45,301 nt of DNA from Limimaricola cinnabarinus LL-001 (GTDB taxonomy: Bacteria > Pseudomonadota > Alphaproteobacteria > Rhodobacterales > Rhodobacteraceae): positions 1 through 45,301 of the forward strand of contig NZ_BATB01000025.1 in assembly GCF_000466965.1 (NCBI RefSeq). Reading direction: 5' to 3'. Below, one piece after another: positions 7,687 to 16,862 of the stretch (the first letter of the stretch is position 1; each line of letters begins with the position of its first letter). The notes beneath the pieces were generated by a model. That model was not told the DNA's origin. It was given only the letters and a program-made list of their open reading frames with translations, and ran no database searches. A program made the translations under genes and the position numbers.

Positions 7687-9874
7687 AAGACTGCTCCGCC
7701 GCGTATTGGATGCTTTCCTCGCGCAGATCGGTCATCGTCAGGACCAGCCCCACGGGTTCGATCTGCATGTCGCGCAGACGCTTGAGCGCGTCGCGCAACG
7801 CCGGAGCCGACGTCGCCCGGTGACGCACCACGACGAGAACGGCCTGCGCCTCGCTGCAATAGGTCAGCGTTTCCGACACCGACAGAAGCGGCGGCGCGTC
7901 GATGATCACCCGGTCATAGGTCTCGCCCAGCACGTCGAGAAGATCGCGCAGCGCGGAGGGGGTGATCTCCTGATGCGACTGCCGGTTCGGAGCGATGTTC
8001 GTCAGCAGGTCGAAATCGAGCCCCGGCAGGGGACAGATCGCCGACTGGATATCGCACTCCCCGCGCAGATAGGCGTCGAGATCATAGCTTCCGGTCAGGC
8101 CAAGTTCACGCTGAAGAGGCGAGCGCCGCGTATCGAGATCGAGCAGGATGGTCCTCTTGCCGCTGCGCGCCTCGGAAAGCGCGAGGGCGAGCGCGGTGCT
8201 CGTCTTGCCCTCGCTCGACAGTGCGGAGGTGACGATCACGCTGCGCGGCGCGCGCTCTCCGCGCGGCCCCCCCAGAACGGCGCGAAGCTGCCGCACCCGT
8301 TCGGCGAAGACATGATAGGGGTCCTTCACCAGATCCTGCAGCATCCGGCTGCGGCTGCGCCAACGGCCTGCGGGCAGCGACGCCAGCACCCTTACGCCTG
8401 TCGCGTGCTCGACCTCGTGAGCGAGGCCGAAGCCGCGCCGCATGAAGGCGGAAAGGAATGCGAGGACGAGGCCGATCGAAAAGCCGATGATCCCGCCGAA
8501 CACCGTGAATAGCTTGGGGCGCGGTGCAGAGGCACCGGCCGGGACGACGGCCCGCTCCACGAGCCGGGCGTCCGGGTTCTGGAACTGCTCGGCGGTCCGG
8601 GTCTCGTTGAAGCGCGACAGCGCCTCCTCATAGGTCTTGCGCGCGGACTCGGCCTCACGCTCGAGTTGACGCAGATCGGTCGAGGCCCGGGACACGGCGG
8701 CATGCCGGGCTTCGAGCGTGGCAAGGCTGCTGCGAAGCACGGCCTCGCGGGCCTGTGCCACGGCGACGTCGTTCCGCAGGCCCGAGACGATCGACCTGAC
8801 CTCATTGACAAGGCTGGTCTCGGTCAGCTCGATCGAGGCCGCGATGCGCTGCCGTTCGGGATATTCCGGTCCGAACTGCGAGGCCAGATCCAGATCCTGT
8901 CTTTCGAGATTCGACAGCTCCTGCCGCAGGGACAGCACGAATGGCGACGTCACCAATTCCGCCGCCGCGGTCATGCCCCCGTCTTCCATCACCCGCTCGA
9001 TCTGATTGTAGCGCGCGGTCGCCGACGCGGTATCAGCCTGCGCCACCGCGAGCTGGGTGTTGAGCTGAAGCTGCTGCTGCGAAATCGCCTCGAGCGAAAC
9101 GCCGTCCTCATCGAGCTGCGTCACACGCATTTCCTCGACCCGCGCCTCTGCCGTCTCGAGTTGCTCGCGCAGTTCGGCCGTACGTTCGCCGAGCCATGTC
9201 GCCGCGGCGCGTGCGGTCTCGCTGCGTTCGCGGACCGATCGGTCGATGTATTGCGAGGCGATCCGGTTGGCGATGAGCGCGGCGAGTTCGGGCGATTCCA
9301 TCTCGACCGAGATCATGATCACGTAGGAATCCCCCGCGCGCCAGACGCGGATGCTGCTGCGGATCTTTGCGACCAGTCGGCGCAGCCGCTGGTCCTGTGC
9401 GGACATGGCCTCGATCGCAGGAACCGGCTCCGGCGCATCGGCCCACGTCAACCCGATGGTCTGTGCGAGGCCGTCGATGCCGTTCTTGATCCTCGCCCCC
9501 AGCCCGTCGCCCGCATCGGGTGCCGCGCTGACCGGGTCCAGCGGCGCGAGCACTTCCGGCTCGAAGCTGTTGATCACGTCCTCGATCAGCAGGTTCGACC
9601 TGAGCACGGCGACCGCGGACTCCATCAAGCCGTCATTCAGGTCGGGATCGGAAATCACCGCCTCGTCGGACATGACCCTGATCGAGCGAGGGTCGAGCAT
9701 CAGGCTGCTTTGCGCGGTATAGAGCGGCGTCTGGCGCGACACGGCCGCAAGGGCGAGCGCGGCCCCCAGCAAGGCGCAAATCACCACGATCCACTTGCGT
9801 CGCCACAGGGATCGGAACAGCATCGACAGATCGATGCCTTCATCGCCGCCCTGGCTGCCATTGGTTGCGTTCAT
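7670..9874 (-). CDS. Wzc-like chain-length regulator and BY-type tyrosine kinase
   Basis: An inner-membrane co-polymerase that sets chain length and couples polymerisation to export. From the start chosen here it is 734 residues long. An N-terminal Wzz domain has membrane segments near residues 28-48 and 440-460, with a long periplasmic coiled coil between. The cytoplasmic kinase has Walker A (SALSSEGKTST), Walker A' (TILLDLDTRRS) and Walker B (RVIIDAPPLL). The C-terminus has a small tyrosine cluster, SIQYAAEQSYAYNS, the usual autophosphorylation tail though short. An ATG at 9952 would add 26 residues and overlap the Wzy-like gene by 17 bases. Neither start has a strong ribosome-binding site. 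The flanking polymerase and export genes are its expected partners. Confidence 0.9.
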   Translation of the reverse strand: MNATNGSQGGDEGIDLSMLFRSLWRRKWIVVICALLGAALALAAVSRQTPLYTAQSSLMLDPRSIRVMSDEAVISDPDLNDGLMESAVAVLRSNLLIEDVINSFEPEVLAPLDPVSAAPDAGDGLGARIKNGIDGLAQTIGLTWADAPEPVPAIEAMSAQDQRLRRLVAKIRSSIRVWRAGDSYVIMISVEMESPELAALIANRIASQYIDRSVRERSETARAAATWLGERTAELREQLETAEARVEEMRVTQLDEDGVSLEAISQQQLQLNTQLAVAQADTASATARYNQIERVMEDGGMTAAAELVTSPFVLSLRQELSNLERQDLDLASQFGPEYPERQRIAASIELTETSLVNEVRSIVSGLRNDVAVAQAREAVLRSSLATLEARHAAVSRASTDLRQLEREAESARKTYEEALSRFNETRTAEQFQNPDARLVERAVVPAGASAPRPKLFTVFGGIIGFSIGLVLAFLSAFMRRGFGLAHEVEHATGVRVLASLPAGRWRSRSRMLQDLVKDPYHVFAERVRQLRAVLGGPRGERAPRSVIVTSALSSEGKTSTALALALSEARSGKRTILLDLDTRRSPLQRELGLTGSYDLDAYLRGECDIQSAICPLPGLDFDLLTNIAPNRQSHQEITPSALRDLLDVLGETYDRVIIDAPPLLSVSETLTYCSEAQAVLVVVRHRATSAPALRDALKRLRDMQIEPVGLVLTMTDLREESIQYAAEQSYAYNS

Positions 9875-9935
9875 TGCCGGCACTACGGGTCGCGCAGTTG
9901 TCAAATTCCGTTCCACTTCCCGTCCAAGAAGACCA

Positions 9936-11449
9936 TCATTGTCCGGAGACATCCCTCTGCGCACCCGCCGGGGCGACCATGGCGTGTCGCATGCCGCGCT
10001 GCAACATGAAAGGGGGCGTTCCGGTGGCTTCGGACGTGGCAACAGTCTGTCTCCCGACCGAACTCAGTCCGAATGCCAGCCCTGCCATGGCGAAGAAGAA
10101 CGAATCCAGATTGGGGGTCGGTTGGCTCAACATCGCCGACAGCAGCTGCGCCACGCAGCCGTATTTGAATGCGCGCGCCAGATGCGCGCGCTCATCGCGG
10201 TCGGGATCGCTGCCTCGGGTCCGCATCAGGAAGAACTTCGCCAGAAAGGCAAGGAGCAGCAAGGTGCCGATGATCCCGGTGCTGGCGAGACAGGCGAAAA
10301 GCCAGCTCGAGGCGCGCATCGACCCAAGACCGGTCCCGAGATAGTTGGTATCGATCATGTTCTGGATCGCCTGCGTGTTCCAGCTCATCCGCTCCTGACC
10401 CGAATCGGTCGCCATCTTGTCGAGCAGCGACCGGTCGACGAAGGACTGGAAACCGGGCAGCATCTCGTAGGAGAGGTACAGCCCGTAGATCACCAGCGGG
10501 ACCAATCCAAGGAAGGTGACGAGCAGGGTCGCGCCACGCCGCGTGATCAGCTGGCCGAGGCTGCCGGTCATGTTGAAGAAGGCGAAGATCCCGCAGAACG
10601 CGAGGGTCGCGACATAGGTCGAGGAGGACGTGCTGCGCAGCACGACGAAGATGCTTATCAAGAGCATCAGCGGCACCAGACGCCCGCCGCTGCGGGTGCT
10701 GAACCAGTAGCTGATCCAGAACCCCATCACGCCGATGGAATAATATCCGAGGCCGACGCTTCCGGAAACCCGCCGACCATCCGCTTCATGCCGGCCATGT
10801 GGTGGCCGATCGCCATGGAGTAGTTGGCGGTGCGGAACGTATCCATCAATGCCTCCAACCCCGCCGCATAGCTCAGGATGTCGAACAGGCCGAGCGCGAC
10901 ATTAACCGTCGTCGCCACGACCATCAGCTTGAGCACATGCGCGGGGTCGGGCCTGCGCCGGATCAGCGCCGCGGTGACCGAAAAGATCATCAACCCCAGG
11001 ATCAGGCGATACATCTGCGACAGGTTGCCGTTGCCCGGACCCAACGGGGTCAGCGCGATCCCGTCATCATTGGCGCCCCGCCCGATCCCGAAAACAAGCG
11101 AGTCTCCCGCGAAGATCCGCGGCAGGAACGCAGAGGCCACGGCGGCATACACGAGGAACAACAGCAGATAACCGCCCGGCGTCCCCGGCAGGAACGGTCG
11201 CAAGAGCGATGAGGTTGGCGCGTCGCGTCCCAGAAGCACGAGCCCGAACAGCCCCGCCACCGTGACATCGATCACCGTGATCGAGGTCCCCCCCAGCGCC
11301 GGCAGGTTGATGGCGGCCATGGCCCCCATCGGCGTCACGGCGAAGAAGAACAGCAATCCACGATACGGCCCCCGGGCGAGGATGAAGGCCAGAACAGCGA
11401 AAGCATGAAGGTACTCGAAACGATCTGCATCGTGCTTTTCGCCGTCCAT
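9936..11449 (-). CDS. Wzy-like polysaccharide polymerase/O-antigen ligase family protein, frameshifted
   Basis: A polytopic membrane protein that would join repeat units on the periplasmic side. About ten hydrophobic segments are visible across both halves. The second half carries the family segment SWNTQAIQNMIDTNYLGTGLGSMRASSW, here split as SWNTQAIQNMIDTNYL and GTGLGSMRASSW, followed by the usual closing helices. The frame breaks near 10745: VGGFPEASA should run on as F-G-Y-Y-S-I-G-V-M-G-F, which is present one frame over. One added T restores about 504 residues. The gene lies first in the minus-strand trio ahead of the kinase and export genes and diverges from wzx. Polymerase is preferred over ligase because of this context. 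Confidence 0.75.
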
Positions 11450-11555
11450 TAATCAAAAGAGCTGGGTAGCGCCTCAATTTGACCCCGGCCACCTGTAACA
11501 GTTCCTCGCGATACGTCATAGAGAGCCCGGACGGCAATGTGACGAGTATGAAGCC
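11450..11555. promoter_or_regulatory. Divergent promoter region between wzy-like and wzx
   Basis: A 106-base non-coding interval from which both EPS core operons must be transcribed. It contains CACCTGTAAC at 11490-11499, a decamer also found at 17114-17123 on the opposite strand. No convincing -35/-10 pair was recognised. Confidence 0.45.
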
Positions 11556-13016
11556 TTGAGCGATTCCATTATGACGCCCCCTCCCCAACGGCGCGGACGA
11601 AAGATCGCGCTTGCCGCTTTCGCGCTCTCGGCACGCGGTCTCGAACAGATCACGATGCTGGTCGTGATGCTGCTCGCGGCGCGGTTCATGCTGCCGGCGG
11701 ATTACGGCATCTACAGCATCGCCGTGATCTGCGTCACGCTGATCCAGACGCTGACCTATACCGGGTTCTACCATTTCATCATCACCTCGCCCGCCGAGGA
11801 CCGCTCGGTGCTCAACACCAGCTTCTGGTTGCTGTTCGGGCTCGGCGCCGGGGGCGCGTTGCTGCTCGTCGCCGCGGCTTGGCCGCTCGCCATCGTGTTC
11901 GAGGCGTCCGAACTGGCCTGGGTGCTGATCCTGCTCGCTCTGGCGCAGCCGATCGCCTCCATCGAGGCCTGGTGCGCGGCGGTGCTGCTGCGACGACAGG
12001 CCGTGAACCGGCACTTTCTGGTGATGTTTACCCAGAACGTCGTCGGACTGGTGGTGGGCGTCGCCCTTTTGTGGTCATGGCAATCGATCTACGCCCTCGT
12101 CGCGTTTCGCTATGCCAAGCTGCTGGTCAGCACGACCCTCTATCTCGTGTCGATGCGTGAAAGGCCGAGCTTCACTCTGGACCGGGGTCTGGCACGGACC
12201 GCGATGTCGTTCTCGGGCGGTCTGTATGGCGCGCGCATCATGACCTTCGCGGCGCGATACGGCGCCGATCTCGTGCTGGGCGTGATGTTCTCGACCACCG
12301 AGACCGGCCTGTACCGCTTTGGCAACCGGGTCGCGTCGGGTGCCACGGACGTCGTGGCCCAACCGATGCGCAGCTTTGCGCAGACCCAGTTCGGGGCCGC
12401 GGGCCGCGCCGGGCTCTCCTTCGAGAACCAGCTCGCGCGCTTCGCGGGGACCGTGACCGTCCTGACCGGAGGCATCGCGGCGGTGATCCTCGTCTTTGCG
12501 GCCGATCTCGTCGCCTTGATGTTCCAGCCCGCCTACCTCGCGGCGATGACCGTGACCTACGCCCTCGCAGCGCGGGCCGTGCTGGCCATCGGGCCGTTCC
12601 TTCTCGAACCGGCTGCGGCGGCCATGGGTCGCACCGGCATCGTCATGCGGTTCAACATGTTCGGCGCCGTCGTCTCGATCGCCGCGGTCTTCGCCGCAGC
12701 ACCCTTCGGCCTTGCCGCGCTGGCATGGGCGCAGGCGGGCACGAGCGCCCTGCTCAGCCTCGGTTCGGTCTATGTCCTCGCCCGGATGGGCAACCTGAAG
12801 GTCTGGCCCGCGATGCGAAGCTTTGCGGTGGCACTGATCCTCGTCTTGGCCTATGCGCTCGTGCTTTATGCCACGCGCGAGGCGCTTCACGCCCGGATCG
12901 ACGACCCGACCATCGCCCTCGTGGCCGGTCTCGCAAGCGCCGTGATCCTCGGCCTTGGCGCCATGGCCGTCGCAGCGCGGTTGCGGGTGTTCCAACTCGC
13001 AGCCTTCTCGGGATAA
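11556..13016 (+). CDS. Wzx-type oligosaccharide flippase
   Basis: A membrane protein of the MOP/PST superfamily that flips the lipid-linked repeat unit to the periplasm. It has about 481-486 residues with roughly 12-14 hydrophobic segments, beginning KIALAAFALSARGLEQITML and LAARFMLPADYGIYSIAVIC, the typical first two helices with the conserved positive patch. The TTG at 11556 gives 486 residues; the ATG at 11571 gives 481 and is equally likely. It leads a plus-strand operon with a sulfotransferase and two GT4 enzymes, and diverges from the wzy-kinase-export operon, so all parts of a Wzx/Wzy pathway sit together. Confidence 0.88.
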   Translation: MSDSIMTPPPQRRGRKIALAAFALSARGLEQITMLVVMLLAARFMLPADYGIYSIAVICVTLIQTLTYTGFYHFIITSPAEDRSVLNTSFWLLFGLGAGGALLLVAAAWPLAIVFEASELAWVLILLALAQPIASIEAWCAAVLLRRQAVNRHFLVMFTQNVVGLVVGVALLWSWQSIYALVAFRYAKLLVSTTLYLVSMRERPSFTLDRGLARTAMSFSGGLYGARIMTFAARYGADLVLGVMFSTTETGLYRFGNRVASGATDVVAQPMRSFAQTQFGAAGRAGLSFENQLARFAGTVTVLTGGIAAVILVFAADLVALMFQPAYLAAMTVTYALAARAVLAIGPFLLEPAAAAMGRTGIVMRFNMFGAVVSIAAVFAAAPFGLAALAWAQAGTSALLSLGSVYVLARMGNLKVWPAMRSFAVALILVLAYALVLYATREALHARIDDPTIALVAGLASAVILGLGAMAVAARLRVFQLAAFSG

Positions 13017-13067
13017 GGCGCCCCGCCCGCTCGATGTGATGACAGTTTCAGAAGGTTCATATCCAGT

Positions 13068-13913
13068 ATGAAATATTCCGCCGATCAAAAGCTCTTCTTC
13101 GTGCATATCCCGAAATGCGCGGGCCTCTCCATCTACCGTGGTCTCGATGCCATCGCCGAGTTTCCGTGGGCCAGCTTCGCGCGCGACAACAAGGAGGCCG
13201 AAGCCGCTCTGCGGGACAGGGTCACGCCGTTCGGCTACACCCATGCCGAGCTGGGCGAGATCCATCAGGCCCATATTCCCCTTGCCATTCTGGCCCGAGA
13301 CTTCCCTGAAACCTTCGCCCTGCTCGAACACAGCACCTCGTTCGCGGTGCTACGCGATCCACGCGACCGTTTCATCTCGGCGCTGCGTCAGCACCTGCGC
13401 GAGTTCGAGAATGTCGGCGCCCTGAGCATCACCGACGACATGCTGCGCGACGCCGCGGCCCGGATCTGCGACTGGCTCGAGGCCCATGAAGAGTTCGCCG
13501 ACCTGCGATACATCCATTTCGCGCGGCAGACGGACTACCTGATGCTCGATGGTCGGCAGGTCGTGGACGAGCTTTTCGCGCTCGAACAACTTCCGCAGCT
13601 CGAGGACTGGCTGCATCGAACCTATGGCGTGCCGCGCTTTCTGGAGCAATCGACCAACCAGAGCCGCCAGCCCAAACGTTGGTTTCGTCATGTGCAGCCC
13701 GCGGTCCGCGCGCTGTCGCGCAGCGCCCTGCCGCGGCCCCTGCGTGCCGCCCTGCGGCCCTTGTGGCTCAAAAGCGGCGTCTACGAATCCGCATCCCAGA
13801 ACTATGGCGACATAGATCTCGGCACGGCGACCGAAGCGTTCATCGCCAAGCGCTATGCCGAAGATGCCCGGCTGCACGCCGCGACGCTTCGCCGCGCGTC
13901 CACAGCGGCCTGA
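13068..13913 (+). CDS. Sulfotransferase family protein
   Basis: A 281-residue PAPS-dependent sulfotransferase that would add sulfate to a sugar of the repeat unit or polymer. The 5'-phosphosulfate loop is KLFFVHIPKCAGLSIYRGL (residues about 9-27) and the 3'-phosphate-binding motif is SFAVLRDPRDRFISAL (about 91-106). Both are intact. AGAAGG lies just over ten bases upstream of the ATG. It follows wzx by 51 bases and is followed by a GT4 gene after 12 bases, so it is part of the same operon. A second, distinct sulfotransferase lies at 37158-37892. The acceptor sugar cannot be read from sequence. Confidence 0.85.
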   Translation: MKYSADQKLFFVHIPKCAGLSIYRGLDAIAEFPWASFARDNKEAEAALRDRVTPFGYTHAELGEIHQAHIPLAILARDFPETFALLEHSTSFAVLRDPRDRFISALRQHLREFENVGALSITDDMLRDAAARICDWLEAHEEFADLRYIHFARQTDYLMLDGRQVVDELFALEQLPQLEDWLHRTYGVPRFLEQSTNQSRQPKRWFRHVQPAVRALSRSALPRPLRAALRPLWLKSGVYESASQNYGDIDLGTATEAFIAKRYAEDARLHAATLRRASTAA

Positions 13914-13925
13914 GCGGTATCTGTC

Positions 13926-15035
13926 ATGTGGGATGTCGATTTCTCTCTCGCCCTGCGCAACCGGACGGGCAAATACTACATCGGCCGCGACGTGGTGCTC
14001 GACAACGCCGATCTCATCGCCGGGCTCCGCTATGGCCGGGTGCGGCACAGCGGCACGACGCCGCTCAAGGTGCCCACCGGCGCGCTCCGGAAATTCGTCG
14101 AGAAGGCGTCCGACGCCGAGATGGCCGCGATCAAGCGCTGGCCGTCACTGCCGCTGGGGGTGCGCAGCCGCAACCCCGTGCTGCATCTCGATCCCTATAC
14201 GGTTCTGCTCTACCGGCAGGACCCGCGCGACATGGTGCTGTGCCATGACATGGGTCCGCTCACCCATCCCGAGCTTTTCGACCCTCAGGTCACGCGGCTC
14301 TACGACGAAGCCTACCGGCGCATTTCCGAGACACAGCCGAGCATGGTCTTCGTCAGCCGCGCCTCGCGCGATGCCTATGTCGACCTGTTCGGCCCGCTGC
14401 CGCGCATGGAGGTGATCTATCCGCCGCTGCGTCCCGATCTCACCGAGGCCGAGACGGCGCCGGTCGAGGGGCTGACCGCACCTTTCCTGCTGACCGTGGG
14501 GTCGATCGGGCGGCGCAAGAATCAAGCGGCGACGATCCGGGCCTTCGCGCGATCGGGTCTGGCGGCGCAAGGCGTGCAATACGTGCTGTGCGGCTCTCGC
14601 GAGCCCGGTGCCGAGGAAGTGGCCGAACTCGCCGAAACCACGGAGGGCGTCCGGCTTCTGTCCTATGTCACCGATGCGCAGCTGGCATGGCTCTACAAGG
14701 CCGCCGCGGGCTTTGTCCTCGTGAGCCGCCTCGAAGGGTTCGGCGTCCCCGTCGCCGAAGCGATCGCGGCCGGACTGGTGCCGCTGGTCGCGCGCGACAG
14801 CGTGCTCGAAGAAGTCGCCGGTGCGGGGGCCTTGCGCGCGGACCCGTTGAACGAGGCCGACATCGCCGAGGGGCTGCGCAAACTGGTGAGCCTCGATCCC
14901 GAGGAGCGCGCGACGCGAGAGGCCGACCTCGCCCGTTCCATCGAGCGGTTTACCCCGGCGGCGTTCCGCGACGGTTGGCGCGCCGCGCTGACCCGCGAAT
15001 CGCAACCGGCCGCCACGAAGGAATTCATCGAATGA
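13926..15035 (+). CDS. Family 4 glycosyltransferase
   Basis: A 369-residue GT-B fold enzyme of family GT4. The N-terminal half holds VLCHDMGPLTHPE (acceptor side). The C-terminal half has FLLTVGSIGRRKNQ, then LLSYVTDAQLAWLYKAAAGF, and the E-x7-E donor-binding motif within SRLEGFGVPVAEAIAAGLVP. It is the third gene in the wzx operon and overlaps the next gene by four bases (ATGA). It probably transfers one sugar of the repeat unit from a nucleotide-sugar donor. Specificity is unknown. Confidence 0.88.
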   Translation: MWDVDFSLALRNRTGKYYIGRDVVLDNADLIAGLRYGRVRHSGTTPLKVPTGALRKFVEKASDAEMAAIKRWPSLPLGVRSRNPVLHLDPYTVLLYRQDPRDMVLCHDMGPLTHPELFDPQVTRLYDEAYRRISETQPSMVFVSRASRDAYVDLFGPLPRMEVIYPPLRPDLTEAETAPVEGLTAPFLLTVGSIGRRKNQAATIRAFARSGLAAQGVQYVLCGSREPGAEEVAELAETTEGVRLLSYVTDAQLAWLYKAAAGFVLVSRLEGFGVPVAEAIAAGLVPLVARDSVLEEVAGAGALRADPLNEADIAEGLRKLVSLDPEERATREADLARSIERFTPAAFRDGWRAALTRESQPAATKEFIE

Positions 15036-16093
15036 AGCGCATTACGATCAACGGCAAATTTCTCGGCGCCTCGCTGAACGGCGTGCACCGAACCGCCGCC
15101 CATTATGCGACCGAGCTGCTGAAGGCGGATCGGACCCGCATCGTCGCACCGCGACCGCATGATCCGGACCCGGAGTTTCCCACTCTCGTCCCCGAGGCCC
15201 TGCCCGGACGCTTCGGAGCGGGTCAAGGTTGGGAAATGCTGTCGCTGCCGCGCATCGCCAAGGGCGATCTGCTGGTGAACTTCTGCAATCTCGGACCGAT
15301 CCTGCATCGCAACTCCATTGTCATGATCCACGATGCGCAGACGTTTCTGCACCCGCAGGACTATTCGGGGCGCCAGGCCACCGCTTACCGATCGCTGCTG
15401 CCTTGGATCGCACGCGGCGCCCGGCGAATCCTGACGGTGTCCGAGTTTTCGAAGGGCTCGCTCGTCGCGCATGGGATCGGCAAGGCCGACAAGATCGACG
15501 TGATCCACAATGGCACCGATCACCTGCAATCCACGGCGGCGGACGCTTCCGTGCTGGCCCGGCACGACCTGACCGCCGGAGGCTACGTGCTCGCCCTGGG
15601 ATCGGCCAAGGCCTACAAGAACATGCGCGTGCTGTTCGACGCCTTTCGCGATCGGCGTCCCGAAGACCCTCCGCTTGTCGTGGCCGGCGGACCGCCCGCC
15701 GCGCGCTACGTCGCTGCCGGCTGGACCCCGCCGCCGGGCACGATCTTCACCGGTTTCGTATCCGATGCCGAGTTGCGCGCGCTTTATGAAAACGCCGCCT
15801 GCTTCGCGTTCTCGTCGCTGACCGAGGGGTTCGGGCTGCCTCCCGTGGAGGCCATGTGGTCCGACACCCCGGTGATTTCGGCCCGTGCCGGCGCGATGCC
15901 CGAGGTCTGTGCGGATGCGGCGCGCTATGTCCCGCCACAGGATGCGGCCGCTTGGCGCGACGCCATAAGGGGCCTGCTGGCCGATCCGGCGGCACAAGCC
16001 GAAATGAAGGCAAAGGGACGCGCGAGGGCGGCGGAGCTCACATGGGCCCGTGCCGGTGAACGGCTGCGCGAGCTCGTGCTCCCCTTGGCCTGA
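15032..16093 (+). CDS. Family 4 glycosyltransferase
   Basis: A 353-residue GT4 enzyme opening MKRITINGKFLGASLNGVHR, a pattern seen in mannosyltransferase-like EPS enzymes. It has SIVMIHDAQTFLHP at about residues 90-103, LTVSEFSKGSL at about 135-145, YVLALGSAKAYKN, and the E-x7-E region SSLTEGFGLPPVEAMWSDTP. The start is fixed by the ATGA overlap with the previous gene. It is the last gene of the wzx operon and is followed by an intrinsic terminator. Mannose or rhamnose donors are common in this subgroup, but that is only a family trend. Confidence 0.88.
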   Translation: MKRITINGKFLGASLNGVHRTAAHYATELLKADRTRIVAPRPHDPDPEFPTLVPEALPGRFGAGQGWEMLSLPRIAKGDLLVNFCNLGPILHRNSIVMIHDAQTFLHPQDYSGRQATAYRSLLPWIARGARRILTVSEFSKGSLVAHGIGKADKIDVIHNGTDHLQSTAADASVLARHDLTAGGYVLALGSAKAYKNMRVLFDAFRDRRPEDPPLVVAGGPPAARYVAAGWTPPPGTIFTGFVSDAELRALYENAACFAFSSLTEGFGLPPVEAMWSDTPVISARAGAMPEVCADAARYVPPQDAAAWRDAIRGLLADPAAQAEMKAKGRARAAELTWARAGERLRELVLPLA

Positions 16094-16137
16094 TGCGCCT
16101 TGGCTCACGAACCCATGGAACCGTCAGGCCGAAAAGC

Positions 16138-16168
16138 AAAAAGGAGCCCCTCGGGGCTCCTTTTCGTT
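16138..16168. terminator. Bidirectional intrinsic terminator
   Basis: GGAGCCCC-TC-GGGGCTCC is an eight-base perfect stem flanked by five A on the left and four T on the right. It therefore works in both directions. It lies between the end of the wzx operon (16093, plus strand) and the end of the small RTX gene (16185, minus strand). Confidence 0.88.
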
Positions 16169-16184
16169 TGGATGGTACCATGGC

Positions 16185-16862
16185 TCACATGATGAGCGGA
16201 TCGGCGTCCATGATCTGCTGCATCTGGTTGTCGCTCAGCGAGTCGGACGCGCCCGGCGACATCTGACCGGTGCTGAAGTCGATCGTCGCAACGTGGTCAT
16301 CGGTGAGCTCGAAGTTCTTGAAGACCACGGTGGTCTCACCGTAGATCAGCTTCGAGTGGCCGTTGCTCGCGTTGTAGATGATCTCGTACGAACCGCCATC
16401 GATCAGGACAACCTTGTCGTCGCCGAACTTGTTGAAGTCCCAAACGATGTCGTTGCCATCACGCTGGTCGAAGATGAAGGCGTCATCGTCGGACATGCCA
16501 TCGGGCAGCGGGCCGGCGTTCGGACGACCGCCGAACAGCTCGTCATTGCCCGAGTTGCCGGCGATGATGTCGTCGCCCCAACCACCGAAGACGCGGTCGT
16601 CGCCGCCGCCACCGAACACGGCGTCATTGCCTTCGCCGCCACGAACGCGGTCGTTGCCGTTGTCGCCGTTGACATAGTCGTTGCCGTTCTGGCCACGAAC
16701 GATGTCTTTGCCGATGCCGCCATAGACCGTGTCGTCGCCGTTGCCGGCGTCAATGGTGTCGGAGCCGTAGCCTGCGGTGAACTGGTCGGCGCCCGAGGTG
16801 CCGATGACGAAGTTGTCTTGACCAATGTTGGTCGAGTTCAGTTGGTTCGATTGGATAGCCAT
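16185..16862 (-). CDS. Small RTX (hemolysin-type calcium-binding) protein
   Basis: A 225-residue protein made almost wholly of RTX nonapeptides, from GTSGADQFTAGYGSDTIDAG to [11 protein letters not shown], at about residues 20-115. These bind calcium and fold outside the cell. A globular C-terminal part, DAFIFDQRDGNDIVWDF, resembles the end domains that carry type I secretion signals. There is no Sec signal. AAGGA lies about ten bases before the chosen ATG; an upstream in-frame ATG at 16919 is less likely. Codon use is less GC-rich than the neighbours. No enzyme domain is present, so a structural or matrix role is possible, but the function is unknown. Confidence 0.8.
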   Translation of the reverse strand: MAIQSNQLNSTNIGQDNFVIGTSGADQFTAGYGSDTIDAGNGDDTVYGGIGKDIVRGQNGNDYVNGDNGNDRVRGGEGNDAVFGGGGDDRVFGGWGDDIIAGNSGNDELFGGRPNAGPLPDGMSDDDAFIFDQRDGNDIVWDFNKFGDDKVVLIDGGSYEIIYNASNGHSKLIYGETTVVFKNFELTDDHVATIDFSTGQMSPGASDSLSDNQMQQIMDADPLIM

